Below are positions 21,065-32,299 of a stretch of 64,000 nucleotides of DNA, in pieces. The DNA lies in assembly GCF_029227915.1 (NCBI RefSeq), contig NC_079880.1, forward strand, positions 32,669,501-32,733,500, in the 5' to 3' direction. The stretch comes from Hydractinia symbiolongicarpus. Its lineage: Eukaryota > Cnidaria > Hydrozoa > Anthoathecata > Hydractiniidae. The stretch's first letter is position 1. Every line of letters starts with the position of its first letter. Below the pieces are notes generated by a model that saw only the letters and a program-made list of their open reading frames with translations, was not told the origin of the DNA and did not search any database. Position numbers and translations under genes: made by a program.

Positions 21065-23614
21065 TCTCTTTAATAATAGCCGTATTCCGTCTGTCTGTGT
21101 GTCCGCGAAAGCCGCGTCCCGTAACGGAAACACGAAATTTTGTAAATTACCAAATGCGATATATTTTTACCGACTTTGTTTTGACCGCTCGCGCGTGGAA
21201 TACCATTCACAACGCCTGATTCTTTAAAAAAAACCAAGATTTTCGCGACCAGAAAGAATCCAAGATCTTCGCGGAACGAAGGCCATTTTGATAATGGTCG
21301 TGTTTGTGGTCAGTGTGTGAGGTTTGTAGGCCTGTTTGACTTTTTTATCTTCTAAAAGCCTTATATATTTGTAATATTTGTTTTCTGTTTGTTTTCAATG
21401 TTAGGATAAATATATTGTCACGTTTTTTAGCCACGTACAGATCTTAAACGCACCAGTTTTAGGATGTTTGGCTAGGAACGAAGATTAGCTAGCTATAGCT
21501 ACTTAGCTAGCTAGAGCCTCACTTATTGCTATTCTGTATGGTATAAGAGCTTTTTATCCTAGCCAACATTTATTTTTATGTTGAGGCTGTGGCTATTTAG
21601 CTAGCTCCTTAAAAAGTGAAAGTATAAAAATGCAGTTTGGCTACAACAATATTCTTAAGCAATATATAATTTTTATGCTAAATGCAGTTAGCTAGCTAGG
21701 TATAGCTACATATTTTATTATTTTTCTGCAAACTTTTTCTGCAAATGAAATGGCTGAGCGATTGTTTTGGCTGGACGAGTAACGACAGGCTGTTCCCTGT
21801 GTTTTTATTTAAACCGAAGTTGCAATGAACATTTTTGGAAAAGGGTAATACGCCTTATGCGCCTGTTCAACTGTGTTTAACTGTACTAAGCGGTTAGCCC
21901 AGTGTTAAAAACAGACTGTTTTTTGTAAAAGGCTGTTACGCCTATGGGCATGTGCAACACCGTTTACCTGTATATACTAAGGTCAGCCCACCACTGTGAC
22001 AATTAATTTTTAAACTTTCTTGGGAATCAGGCCTGGACTAACCGCTCAGCCCTGTGTCTGCAAGAAAGTTTTTTTCAAAAGGGTATTATTCCTATACGCT
22101 GTACAACACGGTTTAACTGTACTAAGCGCTCAGCCCAGTGTCACGATTACTTTTTTAACTTTTAAAAAGACTTTTCCACAAAATAAAATAATATTGACTA
22201 GGAACGAAGATTAGCTAGCTATAGCTACTTAGCTAGCTAGAGCCTCACTTATTGCTATTCTGTATGGTATAAGAGCTTTTTATCCTAGCCAACATTTATT
22301 TTTATGTTGAGGCTGTGGCTATTTAGCTAGCTCCTTAAAAAGTGAAAGTATAAAAATGCAGTTTGGCTACAACAATATTCTTAAGCAATATATAATTTTT
22401 ATGCTAAATGCAGTTAGCTAGCTAGGTATAGCTACATATTTTATTATTTTTCTGCAAACTTTTTCTGCAAATGAAATGGCTGAGCGATTGTTTTGGCTGG
22501 ACGAGTAACGACAGGCTGTTCCCTGTGTTTTTATTTAAACCGAAGTTGCAATGAACATTTTTGGAAAAGGGTAATACGCCTTATGCGCCTGTTCAACTGT
22601 GTTTAACTGTACTAAGCGGTTAGCCCAGTGTTAAAAACAGACTGTTTTTTGTAAAAGGCTGTTACGCCTATGGGCATGTGCAACACCGTTTACCTGTATA
22701 TACTAAGGTCAGCCCACCACTGTGACAATTAATTTTTAAACTTTCTTGGGAATCACGCCTGGACTAACCGCTCAGCCCTGTGTCTGCGAGAAAGTTTTTT
22801 TCAAAAGGGTATTATTACTATACGCTGTACAACACGGTTTAACTGTACTAAGCGCTCAGCCCAGTGTCACGATTAATTTTTTAACTTTTAAAAAGACTTT
22901 TCCACAAAATAAAATAATATTGACCGATTGTTTTTGCTATGATGGAGTAACAACACTTTGTAAACTCTGTTTTTATATCAGTTATCGTTGCGGGAAAGTT
23001 ATTTTTTGAAAAATATGTTACAGTCGCACACTATAATGTTGTATGCGCTTCAAATGATTAACGACATACTGTATACCTGTACTAAAGCGCTCCACCTGAT
23101 CGTGTGGGACAGTTTACAGCTCTTATTAAGCGCTCCACAGAGTGTTCAATGCCGGATCACACCTTTACTTGTGGCTTAACCCGGCGTTTCGACGCCGGGT
23201 GGTGTATGCGCTTAACTTGATTTACGCTTGTGCAACACGGTTTAACTGTACTAAGCGTTCAGCTCAGTGTCACGATTAATTTTTTAACTTGCGCAAAAAG
23301 TTATTCCGTAAAATGTAATAAAATTGACGATTGTTTTTGCTATGATGGAGTAACAACACGTTGTAAACTCTGTTTTTATATCAGTTATCGTTGCGGGAAA
23401 GTTATTTTTTGAAAAATATGTTACAGTCGCACACTATAATGGTGTATGCGCTTCAAATGATTAACGACATACTGTATACCTGTACTAAAGCGCTCCACCT
23501 GATCGTGTGGGACAGTTTACGGCTCTTATTAAGTGCTCCACAGAGTGTTCAATGCCGGATCACACCTTTACTTGTGGCTTAACCCGGCGTTTCGACGCCG
23601 GGTTTCCCGGCTAG
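21065..23614 (+). mobile_element. Long non-autonomous Helitron, copy 3, inserted in the P element
   Basis: It starts TCTCTTTAATAATAGCC after an A (21064) and ends with CCCGGCGTTTCGACGCCGGG and CTAG at 23611-23614 before a T, the A/T target of Helitrons. It is very close to copy 1 but longer, because it contains a 726-bp tandem duplication (21473-22924) and a second duplicated 3' block (about 22930-23200 against 23330-23600). It disrupts the P transposase gene, so it is younger than that element. Confidence 0.85.
21473..22924 (+). repeat. 726-bp near-identical tandem duplication inside Helitron copy 3
   Basis: 21473-22198 and 22199-22924 agree except for a few bases (for example ATCAGGCC/ATCACGCC, GATTACTT/GATTAATT). 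The second copy starts abruptly at TAGGAACGAAG after TATTGAC, which points to unequal exchange or a replication slip. A collapsed or misjoined assembly is an alternative. Confidence 0.8.
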
Positions 23615-24308
23615 TTCTTAAAGAAAATGAAAGGGATCGATCAATGAATATTTCAAATTTTGGGATGATGTGGTCTGGTGATAAACAAGTAACAACAACA
23701 AGTGAGTCTTGAGTGTCAATATGCCAACATCTACCCAACGAGAGCTTTGAAACACGTTGACTGAAGTCAACAAAATTTCTATATATGGTGGTTGGAGAAG
23801 GTGGTGGTGAAAAATCTTGTAAAATTTGGAAATCTTCACGTTTTTGTATCGAAGTGTTCGATCGAGGTGGAGAGGCTAAGGTCGAAATATTGCCAGATTT
23901 TTGTGGAAGATTCAGATGTGGTAGTTCTCCTTCTTTCAAACTTTTTCGAGTTGGGTAAACCCATATTTGATCCTCCGAGAAATGACGTTCACAAATAAAC
24001 AATTTGAACGTGGAAATGCGACGTCTCAGCTCGTCATCTACCTCCCTATATTTCGTGATGATATTGATGAGCTCATTTCCCCATTTTTTGTTTACTTCAT
24101 TATTTAGCAACGGAACTTTGAAAATACTGATGTCTTTATTTCTCCTCGATACAGAGCATCCATATATAGCACAATTTTCACCAGGCGTAGTAAAATCTTG
24201 TACGAAAAACACCCAAAGTCGAAATAAAAACACCAAACTAAGTACACACAACACCCAAAAAATGCGCCATTTTGAACTTCTGTGCAGGATCGGAGGTTTG
24301 GGAGCCAC
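23615..24308 (-). pseudogene. THAP-domain N-terminal part of the P-type transposase
   Basis: The THAP zinc finger is clear: CAIYGCSVSRR supplies the first two cysteines, and LFICERHFSEDQIW supplies the third cysteine and the histidine. THAP domains give P-type transposases their DNA-binding specificity. A Ser/Pro-rich linker follows. The reading frame then enters the Helitron at 23614 and ends at 23568. The ATG of the inverted repeat (24270-24268) is in a different frame from the ATG at 24308, so the true start may involve splicing; I cannot settle it. It forms one gene with 18899-21064. Confidence 0.75.
24265..24290 (-). repeat. Subterminal inverted repeat of P element carrying an ATG (right)
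   Basis: Exact reverse complement of 17182-17207. The ATG lies at 24270-24268 on the minus strand, upstream of the THAP coding part. Confidence 0.75.
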
Positions 24309-24594
24309 TATAGTTCAGCCGTAAAAACATAGAACAATGGCCTATTGTTTGTTGCTAGACTATCTTTTTTTCTTGTGACTATGATGTTAAATAAAAATCG
24401 TTTCGTCATATTGCATGTAACCGATGTTAATAAGTTTAGTTACACAAAATGTGAAAAATACATTATTTGCATACCCAAAATGTGAAAAAACATTATTTGC
24501 TTAAAAACAGTCCTTAAACTCTTCTTAAATATTATGTAATACTTTTTTAAAAGTTGTTGTGGCTTTAACTTTCATGACAAATACTATCCTCATT

Positions 24595-27160
24595 GATTTC
24601 CGTCGCCGCTATGCGGGGCGGAATCTTTAAAATCGCCTGATGGAAGATAGATATAACGCTCGGAAAATTCCATTTTTTTGAAAGCCAATGAAGATACTTT
24701 TTTTTAATCTCTGTCAATTAAATGACCAATCTGAACAGAGAGTGTACTCTTCGTGTGGCCAGAACATTCCGTGTGCGGCCATGACTAAAAGTGCTTACAT
24801 TTTGTTGGTCGCCCCTTGCTATTCTCTTTGATTTGGTCGTAGTAGCTTTATTGATGGGGAGCTAAGCACTATTTTTTAAATTTGTGTATTTTATCAGGTA
24901 AGAATTATTTTATAAATAGCTAAGTGAGAAAGGTGTTTTGGTACTTACTTGGATCTCCTTTTGATTGGTGCTGACATACCCCTTTTGATAGTCATGAAAT
25001 TACTTACTTGCTAGCTAGCTATGGAGCTAGCTACACAAAATAGTGCTTTGATTAGAGTGCCTTTTTTTCTTAAAGAGCAAGCAACAAAAAACCTTTATCC
25101 TGCCTTGCGTAGTTCCTCCATGACTGGACACTGGGCTAAAAATAACTTCCAAATGACATTTTGTGGGACTATTTCTATCATATAAAAAGATATAGATATT
25201 AGCACAGGATTTTTTTATATTTTTTGCGGAAAAGTTGTCGAAACGTGACAAAAGTTTATTGTTGCTTGCACTTGAGCAGCCGGTGAACTGATAGTTAACC
25301 TGTAACAATATATAGTTAGCTGATGCAGGATAATTAGATGCTACGCCTAGTATAATTAGCCGTTAAAAGCTTCTTTGTGTTCTTTACAGCTAACTGCATT
25401 TTTTCAATGTTTTTTTCTTGAAATCAGAATAGTTTTGTTGTTTAATAATATATACGACAAATATATGTACTGCTAGCTACAGTAAAATTATAACTTTTAT
25501 GCAAAATCGTTTCTTGTTCTTTTTCTTGGTTTTAATTGAAGCACAACTTAATGTTGATCTATATAAATATAGATGGCTATGGGGAGATCGATAACGAAGA
25601 GAAGTGAAAATTTAAGTAAAAAGATATATCGTATAAGTAGCTGTATAAGCGGCTAATTATACTGTACGCACCACATATATAATTATTCTGCATAGATAAA
25701 TAGAATGTCTGTATATTTTATATGGTTAGCCTTACAAATCCTGTCTATTATTCCCAGGAAAGGCCATAGCTTAGATAGGGAGTCCTAGAGTATTTAATGC
25801 TCATTTTGAGCAATGCAGACCCAATTAGGGTCCCCGCTCTACCAGATAACTCCCTGTAGCATCCAACAGCCCACATAGTGTGTATCTCCCCAATTTCTCT
25901 CACATGGCTTGGGTTAACCCGGGGCTATGGTACTCACCAATATTAAATTGCCGCCAAGGGAAATAGACCTCCGTTCTCCCGCACAAAGTGTCAGAGTTAT
26001 AACCACCACGCTATGGTGCCATCGAAAACCGCTAACTATTCTCTTACTGGCTAATTATCAGTTCTCCTTGTGCCTAATTTGCTTGAAAATCTTTCTTTAA
26101 CTCACCCAAAGTATCACAAAAATATTTTTCTAAGATTTCTTAGAAATGACTTGATTTTTAAAAATCTCACGAAAAGGACCCTCGATTTTTCAAATCCGCA
26201 AATTTATTGTGTGTGTACCCTTTTATGCTTCAACTTGTTTGATTCAATTTGTCAAACAAAACAATGACCAATCAGTTTCCTCAAAATGAAAACTTGCAAC
26301 TAATCCCACTCCCCGAAAGAAATTCAAATTTGAGAATTTGAATCAAAAAAGAATAATAAACAATCAGTTAAATTCAATAAATCGATTTCAACGAAATAAA
26401 TCCTGTGTTGTCCATAGGTTTCAAAATCATGCATCAGCTGCTTAATATGTTACTTGTTTAACAAAGATATCAAAAGCCGGCCTGATTAAATTTATATACA
26501 TATTTATATATATAATATACCTGTGCATCACATCGCATGGATTTGTATCTTGTATTAAATTCCCTTTTTTAAATCAAAGAGGCAAAGAGAGGTTAAAGAG
26601 ACAATAATTAAACAACCTGGTTTTAATGCAGTTTATGGTAAAATTGTATTCTTGTTTCTTATTGTAAACGTACTTTTTTTAGATCAGCTGTTATCAAACC
26701 ATGTACCATCAGCATTTTCAAAAAATTTACAACAAGAGAGTAAATTTTGAAGGCCTAAATACTGAAATATTCAAATGCTAATATGTATTTATTACTGAAT
26801 TAATAAACAATGAACTACTTCATCATTCAAATTGAGCTCGTTCAGAAGTTATCATATTCAAATCGTCAAGTTTCTACATAGCAAGATTTGTATTCTGGAA
26901 TTTCCAGAATTTTCCTGATCACTTTTAAAAATATCCAGTTAAAGTGTTACTGTTATTTTAGAATACTTTATAGCTACGTAAAATTTTTATTTTTTATTTA
27001 TTGAGTTGTATTTTAACATTGCAGGTTAGTTACAAAAATAGTTGAGAATTGTGACACTCGTGATTTGTTAACCCCATAATTCTCCGCTTTCAAGGTCTAC
27101 TTTAAATTTCAAAATCCTCAGGCTAATGACGGAAATCTTAAAGCCGCAGGGCTTCTTGTT
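24595..27160 (+). mobile_element. Helentron-like non-autonomous element
   Basis: The 5' end carries GATTTCCGTC at 24595-24604 within an imperfect palindrome that closes at GCGGAATC. The 3' end carries the inverse GACGGAAATC at 27128-27137, then the hairpin AAGCC-GCAG-GGCTT (27141-27154) and CTTGTT. Subterminal inverted repeats plus a 3' hairpin are the known Helentron layout, and the autonomous Helentron at 42522 ends with the same arrangement. The interior is AT-rich, has no long ORF and contains a SINE (25755-26020). Confidence 0.6.
25755..26020 (-). mobile_element. tRNA-derived SINE-like element
   Basis: Read on the minus strand, the sequence starts GGCACCATAGCGTGGTGGTTA (20-bp core is a good Pol III box A, TAGCGTGGTGGTTA, within 26001-26014). 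About 45 nt on it has a box-B-like GGTCTATTTCC (25969-25959), then an unrelated body with GAGCGGGGACC and AATTGGGTCTGC. This GC-richer island stands out from its AT-rich surroundings. No target-site duplication was found, so the ends are approximate. Confidence 0.5.
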
Positions 27161-27351
27161 ATTCTCAATATATTCTTAGCATGTCAATGTCCTGAAAATA
27201 TATAATGCCTTATTAAAATAAAGCTTGCTATAAGTTGCTATAGCTATCAGCAAATTCCTTTTATATTTAAAACAAACAATCGAGGTTGGACATATTCTTA
27301 AGATATTTTTAACTGACCCTGAGTATATTCTTACAAAAAAGAATATGTTAA

Positions 27352-29945
27352 AGGTACTGTCCGATTAAAAAACAATATCTTTTCTTTTGTTTTATTAAGT
27401 ATCAAAAATAACGAAGATTGCACTCTTAAACAACAAAGATTTATCCAATACTTAGCACCATCGTTTGTTTGTTTTGATCTTGCTGCACTAGCCTACCATC
27501 TTCACGAACTTTCGAACGCGGCAAAAGGACTGGGTCAATTCATTATTCAGCACATTTTTGCTTGTGACGTAGTTACCTGGCTTCTTATTAGGCGAACCCC
27601 CCCGACTTGCGCATCGAACGACTACATGTTTATTTATAATTTTTTTCCTTTGTTTAAAAAAGTTCTTCATGAAGACAGCAATGAATGAAAAATAATTCGC
27701 AGGTTCTAGGATTTCAATTCGAGCCGGAAAGAACAGCGAATGATGAGCTAGTTCCGACTTTTCAAGACGTAAACGAACATAACATTGGAAACCTTGTTGC
27801 TCCTACTCCTAAATGTGAGAGGATGCCCTCTGAAGTGTAGAATGTTTTTGCTGTCACGAGACAGGCTCTCAGTCTTTTTCAGGAATATTTGAGTAGGTGT
27901 GCGATGATTCGCACGTGTAAATCAAGTAATGCGTGCGATGTAAAACGCACGTGCAAAGAATGTTACGCCTGCGATACGAGCTCCGAGGTTATTTTTGTTG
28001 CGCATTCATTTTGCGGTAGAAAAGTGGGGGACGTTTTCAATTGTGAACCCCAAACACGATGATCGAGCGTCTACTGGTATAGCGACTCTCTCAATCTTAA
28101 CTTCCTTTTCTACATGTCCGAAATAGTATGCATGACTATACTGTCATTTTTATATTTATTGTTTATTTTTCACAAGCAAATAGGCAAAAATATGCTTTGT
28201 TTTCAAATTAAAAAAAACCTTTATCCACGTGGCTTAAATAAAACTTCAAAATTCATTCAAAAAGTTCAGCTACACTTTAACAAAATTTTTACAGAAAAAA
28301 ATTTATACCGCCCGTGGGTTTCGGTTTTACAGGCATAAAGAAAAAATCCATTAAATTCGGACCTGCTATGGTTTCCAATTATTTTGTCAAATGAAGAAAT
28401 TATCTACAATTAAATCCATGATAAAATGTCTATTCCGCCTGTAAGTGCAGTTTTGCAGACTTGCTTCATCCGTGCTCCGTCGGCGTTCACCTCCGCATTA
28501 GTTAAGAACCGCATGGCTGGATTTCTTGTGTAAGACCTGGTTACCAACGACGAAGGGGCCAGGCAAAAGAGATTTATGTCTACGTAGTTTTTTTAACTAA
28601 GTCAGGAGTCGGTGAATTAGCTAGGATGGTCAGGTTGGCTATGAATAGGCTTGCTCGTGGATTAAAAGGACCAGGACTATTCAATAATTTCTGAGATCTA
28701 AAAGTGTCCGACCAATACGGAAATCTATCGGACGTTTTGTCTGACGACTGTCCAAAAATTATTTCGAGGGCTGCCATCGCACGCTACAAAATGGATTTTA
28801 TAGGTTGATTTTGAAAACTCAATATTTATTTTTCAGGCGTGCGATTAATCACACGCCTGAAACGATTTAGGCGTGTGCCAAGGCGTGCGCGTGCGATCGC
28901 ACGCCTCTCCTGAAAAAGACTGGACTCTATTAAATATTTTCAATTACATGGTATAAAAGTTTCTACTCCTTCATGAGTAATTCTTAGATGCGAGTGTGAT
29001 TGAGTAATATTGTAATATTTTTCAGATAAAAAATGTATTACGGAACACGAAGAATTCCGAGCGGTGGTTTTATTGAAGAGTACGCTGTGAACATCTTTGG
29101 TGGCACTCCATGACAGAGAGTTTCGAACGACCACCTAGTTACCAGCCCCCACTCACCTCCTTAACATCCTTTTCTTTCCTCCGTTCAGATATTTCTCTGA
29201 CTTTTGGTTTTTCCTTATACGGAAGATTTTTTTTTGGATCCTTGAGAAGCGAAAAAAAAATTTTATCCTGTTTTTTTGACTGTTGTTAGTGCAATTCACA
29301 ACAGCGCACCACGACATTATTCTGCGTCTCAACCTTACTGAATGTGCGATCTGAGTCTAATCTCTCTGTGGCGGGACATCTAGTGAAGAGGAAACTAATT
29401 TTTAATTATTGATTGGTTGTCTTTAGAGTAGCTGAAACAACTATGCAACCCTAAGGCTAAAGTCATATTGAACTTCAAGTTTTATTAGCGAAAGCTTCTT
29501 ACTTAGGTTCGTACAGAATTAGCACAGTGTGTGTTTACCTTAAGGTCTAGACACATCTCTCGCCTTCGATTTTTTAATTCCATATGAATAATTCATAAAA
29601 AGCGGTCTTTCCCAATTCAGGGGGTAAAATTACCAAAATTTTTAAACATATAATAAAATATCAGCCCTGGCCCACGTTTTATCTATTTTGGTCAGTTCGG
29701 CGCGCTCCAGGTAAATACGTCACACGCGACATATTATTTCAGCCTCGCTTTAGTGCCTATCATCCGGCCATCCATATAAACACTCGAAGCGAGAGACCGC
29801 ATGCTTTTTTTGTAAACAAGAATGAGATATTGTTCAGTTGGTGTTAGGAAAGAAAACAAATAATTATTTAATTATTTTATAAAAATTAGTTCCAAATAAG
29901 AATTTTTTGTCAAAATTTTAGTTGATTTTTAATCGGACAGTACCT
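27352..29945. mobile_element. TTAA-flanked DNA transposon, non-autonomous
   Basis: The left end AGGTACTGTCCGATTAAAAA (from 27352) is mirrored by TTTTTAATCGGACAGTACCT ending at 29945. Both are flanked by TTAA (27348-27351 and 29946-29949). TTAA targets are used by piggyBac and Kolobok groups; the superfamily is not decided here. No transposase is visible in the 2.6 kb. It contains the nested element at 27870-28922. Confidence 0.7.
27870..28922. mobile_element. Nested inverted-repeat transposon with GTGCGAT-rich ends
   Basis: Inverted ends CAGTCTTTTTCAGGA (27870) and TCCTGAAAAAGACTG (ending 28922) continue as imperfect repeats into GCGTGCGATCGCACGC-like palindromes. A CAG start fits hAT-type ends, but the flanks (GGCTCT and GACTCT) give only an imperfect duplication. 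No coding sequence is recognised in its 1053 bp. Confidence 0.6.
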
Positions 29946-29949
29946 TTAA

Positions 29950-31128
29950 GGCTCAAGACAAACATATTTAACTTCATATTTAAGGGAAAGTTTAGCTCTG
30001 AAAGTGTAAACGGCTTAAAAATCTTTATCCTCCTAAATTAATTTCTCCACCAGATAATCTAAACAGCACACCTTTTCTTTCGCTTTCTCAGTAGGCCGCT
30101 AGCTAGCGTTCTCTGGATAAAAGTCCAATCAGTTTTTTACTTCGATTACTAAACTTCGCTTCCTCCCAAAGAATGCAAATTGATAATGTATAGCTGGCTA
30201 CAATTGTCTGATACATTTCCAATCAGTTCTCTTTTTGACGTTGTATCATCGTACATTTTTCCTAACAAATATTTCTGACAACAGTATAAACTTTTTTTAT
30301 TCTCGCTCGACAACAACAGTCGCTCTACAACAACAGCTTTGTTTTTTACATTTTAGATTCGAATTACATTCATATTCGAATGCGATACAACCTCGGTCCC
30401 AGAACATGAAAATGGAGAATATTGAAGAAACAAAAGCTTTAATCTAACCTCATGATGACTAAACATTGTTTGAAATAACTTTTTTCAGAATTACTTTGAA
30501 AAAGAAACAACCTTTTTCGCTTCGTTTTTCTTTTTTCAGTTGATAATTGTTACACTCGTCCCGGAGGAGAGGAGTGTATTGGTTTCGGCTTGTGCGACCA
30601 AAAGTGACATGCGATCTGACCGAATATCGTAACTTACCCGCTCCCCCGCGCCATAATTCTTTTTTTTTTCCGCGACCCTATTTCCCGCTTCTTATCATGT
30701 TGTGCGTGTCTTAACCCGTAGTTTGCAGACCACAGACCAGTCGTTTATGCATCGCTACCGCTGAAGTCGAAGCATGCGCACTGCCCGCTGAGAATCGAAG
30801 CACTCTTAGCTGTGTTTTCACATTTCTACGAAATTCTTCTAAAAATTAGTAGCGGAATATAAATGAAGTATCGCTGGAATATTTATCTTGCTTTCATGCA
30901 ATCTGCTATCTTGCTAGACTTACTGACCTACTGTTGTTGTACAAAGTGTGCCTAGTGTGTTGTTGTTCTGCAAAGTCTGCCTTCACTCACTGAAATTTAA
31001 AACTGCTAGATCGAGAAGACTTTCAATACCTGGGGAAGCTGCTTTAGGTACCAAGGTACGTCGTGCTGAATATTATTCATCATTCCATTGACTTAGTGTA
31101 TTATTTTATTTCATGTAACTAGCTAATT
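29950..31128. other. Spacer, possible 5' region of the 2A-protease remnant
   Basis: No domain is recognised. The ORF at 30235-30447 lacks support. The stretch 30560-30800 is less AT-rich than its surroundings and precedes the 2A-containing ORF, so it might be a promoter or leader, but I see no defined motif. Confidence 0.35.
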
Positions 31129-31800
31129 ATGTTTTTCTGCCATGTTTTTACGATATCTTCTTTCTTGCACAAACTTCTATTATTATTGTGCGGGGATATT
31201 GAATCTAATCCAGGTCCGGCTTACCATATTAAATCAGTTAATGGGTCATTTAATCAAGGCGACAAAAAGTTTGGTGAAACTGCTGGTATTCAGTGTATGT
31301 GCAATGCTCTTCTAGCTATATGTTGGTCCCAACTCAAAAGAATTTCTTTTTTAATATCATTTGATTTAGTCATTTGATTTAGATAACATCTTAGAACATG
31401 GTGATGCTAATTTTAAGCAGTCAAATTTCAACAGACCCTTGGCATGTTATGAGTTACCAACATCAATATTGATCGTTTTCAAATTGCTATAAGTTTCCTG
31501 AGTATTACGTCAGCTCTTTTGGGTGATGAACATTACTTCTTAGCTCATGGACAAATGAATTCAGAAACAGTTCATTGTGTTTTCGAAAGCATATATTGGT
31601 TCATAATGTTCATGATAATCCTGGGGTCAGTTCTGTTTCACTTCGCAAACTGTCCTTTTCATCTGATGTTCTTAATGTCATTGTTATTTACAGAAAAGTT
31701 AACAGTCATCTGCAGACATTTTACAACATGCTGTCAAGGAAAATTGCAAGTTCTGGGTAAGCCATATCAATTATTTCGTAATAAAGTTTCCGACGAATGA
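31129..31800 (+). pseudogene. Remnant of 2A-leader cysteine protease gene (Helentron-associated type)
   Basis: The first 82 codons begin with a hydrophobic leader and the 2A motif GDIESNPGP (31192-31218). They continue with NGSFNQGDKKFGE and IQCMCNALLAICWSQLKR, which aligns with the catalytic-cysteine region of the protein at 49599-50213 (GTQCMCNSLFAIAWS). The frame breaks near 31360-31380; homologous-looking sequence continues in other frames to about 31800, but the histidine region is not clear. It is therefore a decayed relative of that gene. No Rep or helicase is visible beside it. Confidence 0.65.
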
Positions 31801-32101
31801 CCCTATCTTGGCTAGAAAATATTTAGTTCATATTTACACTAAGATAAGCTTCATTTTTTTTTCATTGTTTTGCAATAATGAACCTCAAAAGTATTTTGTT
31901 GTTATTTAAACCTATAAACTGCTGAAACGATACTTTTTCTTGTTTTGAAAATTGTTTGTTCTCATTCATAGCTTTTCTCTAATGCTTGTCATTTGCTACA
32001 ACAGTCACGCGAGTGCAACTGAAGACTACACAGATCGTATGCAGCCTTTATATTCGTCTGAACCATCACGTGAGCATTAATCCATCAGGTAATCTAGAAA
32101 T

Positions 32102-32290
32102 CGCATTACGTTCTATGCTGGGGCATATACGATGCACATGGCGACATGCCTAATCTTATAATGAAAAAGAACGCATTACGTTCCATGCTGGGACATATAC
32201 GATTCACATGCAGACTTGCCTAATCTTATAATGGAAAGAAAACGCATTATGTTCTATGCTGGGACATATACGATTGACTTGCAGAATGTT
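32102..32290 (+). repeat. Three tandem copies of a ~70-bp unit
   Basis: Units start at 32102, 32172 and 32243 (CGCATTACGTTCTATGCTGG and near copies, then CATATACGAT and TAATCTTATAATG). The third is partial. No function is apparent. Confidence 0.7.
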
Positions 32291-32299
32291 ATAGAACAA

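Larger units (their letters stand above)
17091..24383. mobile_element. P-superfamily transposon with two convergent genes, split by a Helitron
   Basis: Perfect 29-bp inverted repeats begin CATAGTCACAAG (17091-17119 and 24355-24383) and are flanked by direct repeats ATGTTAA (17084-17090 and 24384-24390). P elements make 7-8-bp duplications and begin with CATA/CATG. Inside are a plus-strand zinc-finger gene from the left and a minus-strand P-type transposase from the right. A 26-bp subterminal inverted repeat (17182-17207 and 24265-24290) carries an ATG at both ends. A Helitron (21065-23614) sits in the transposase gene. Without it the element is about 4.7 kb. Confidence 0.88.
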
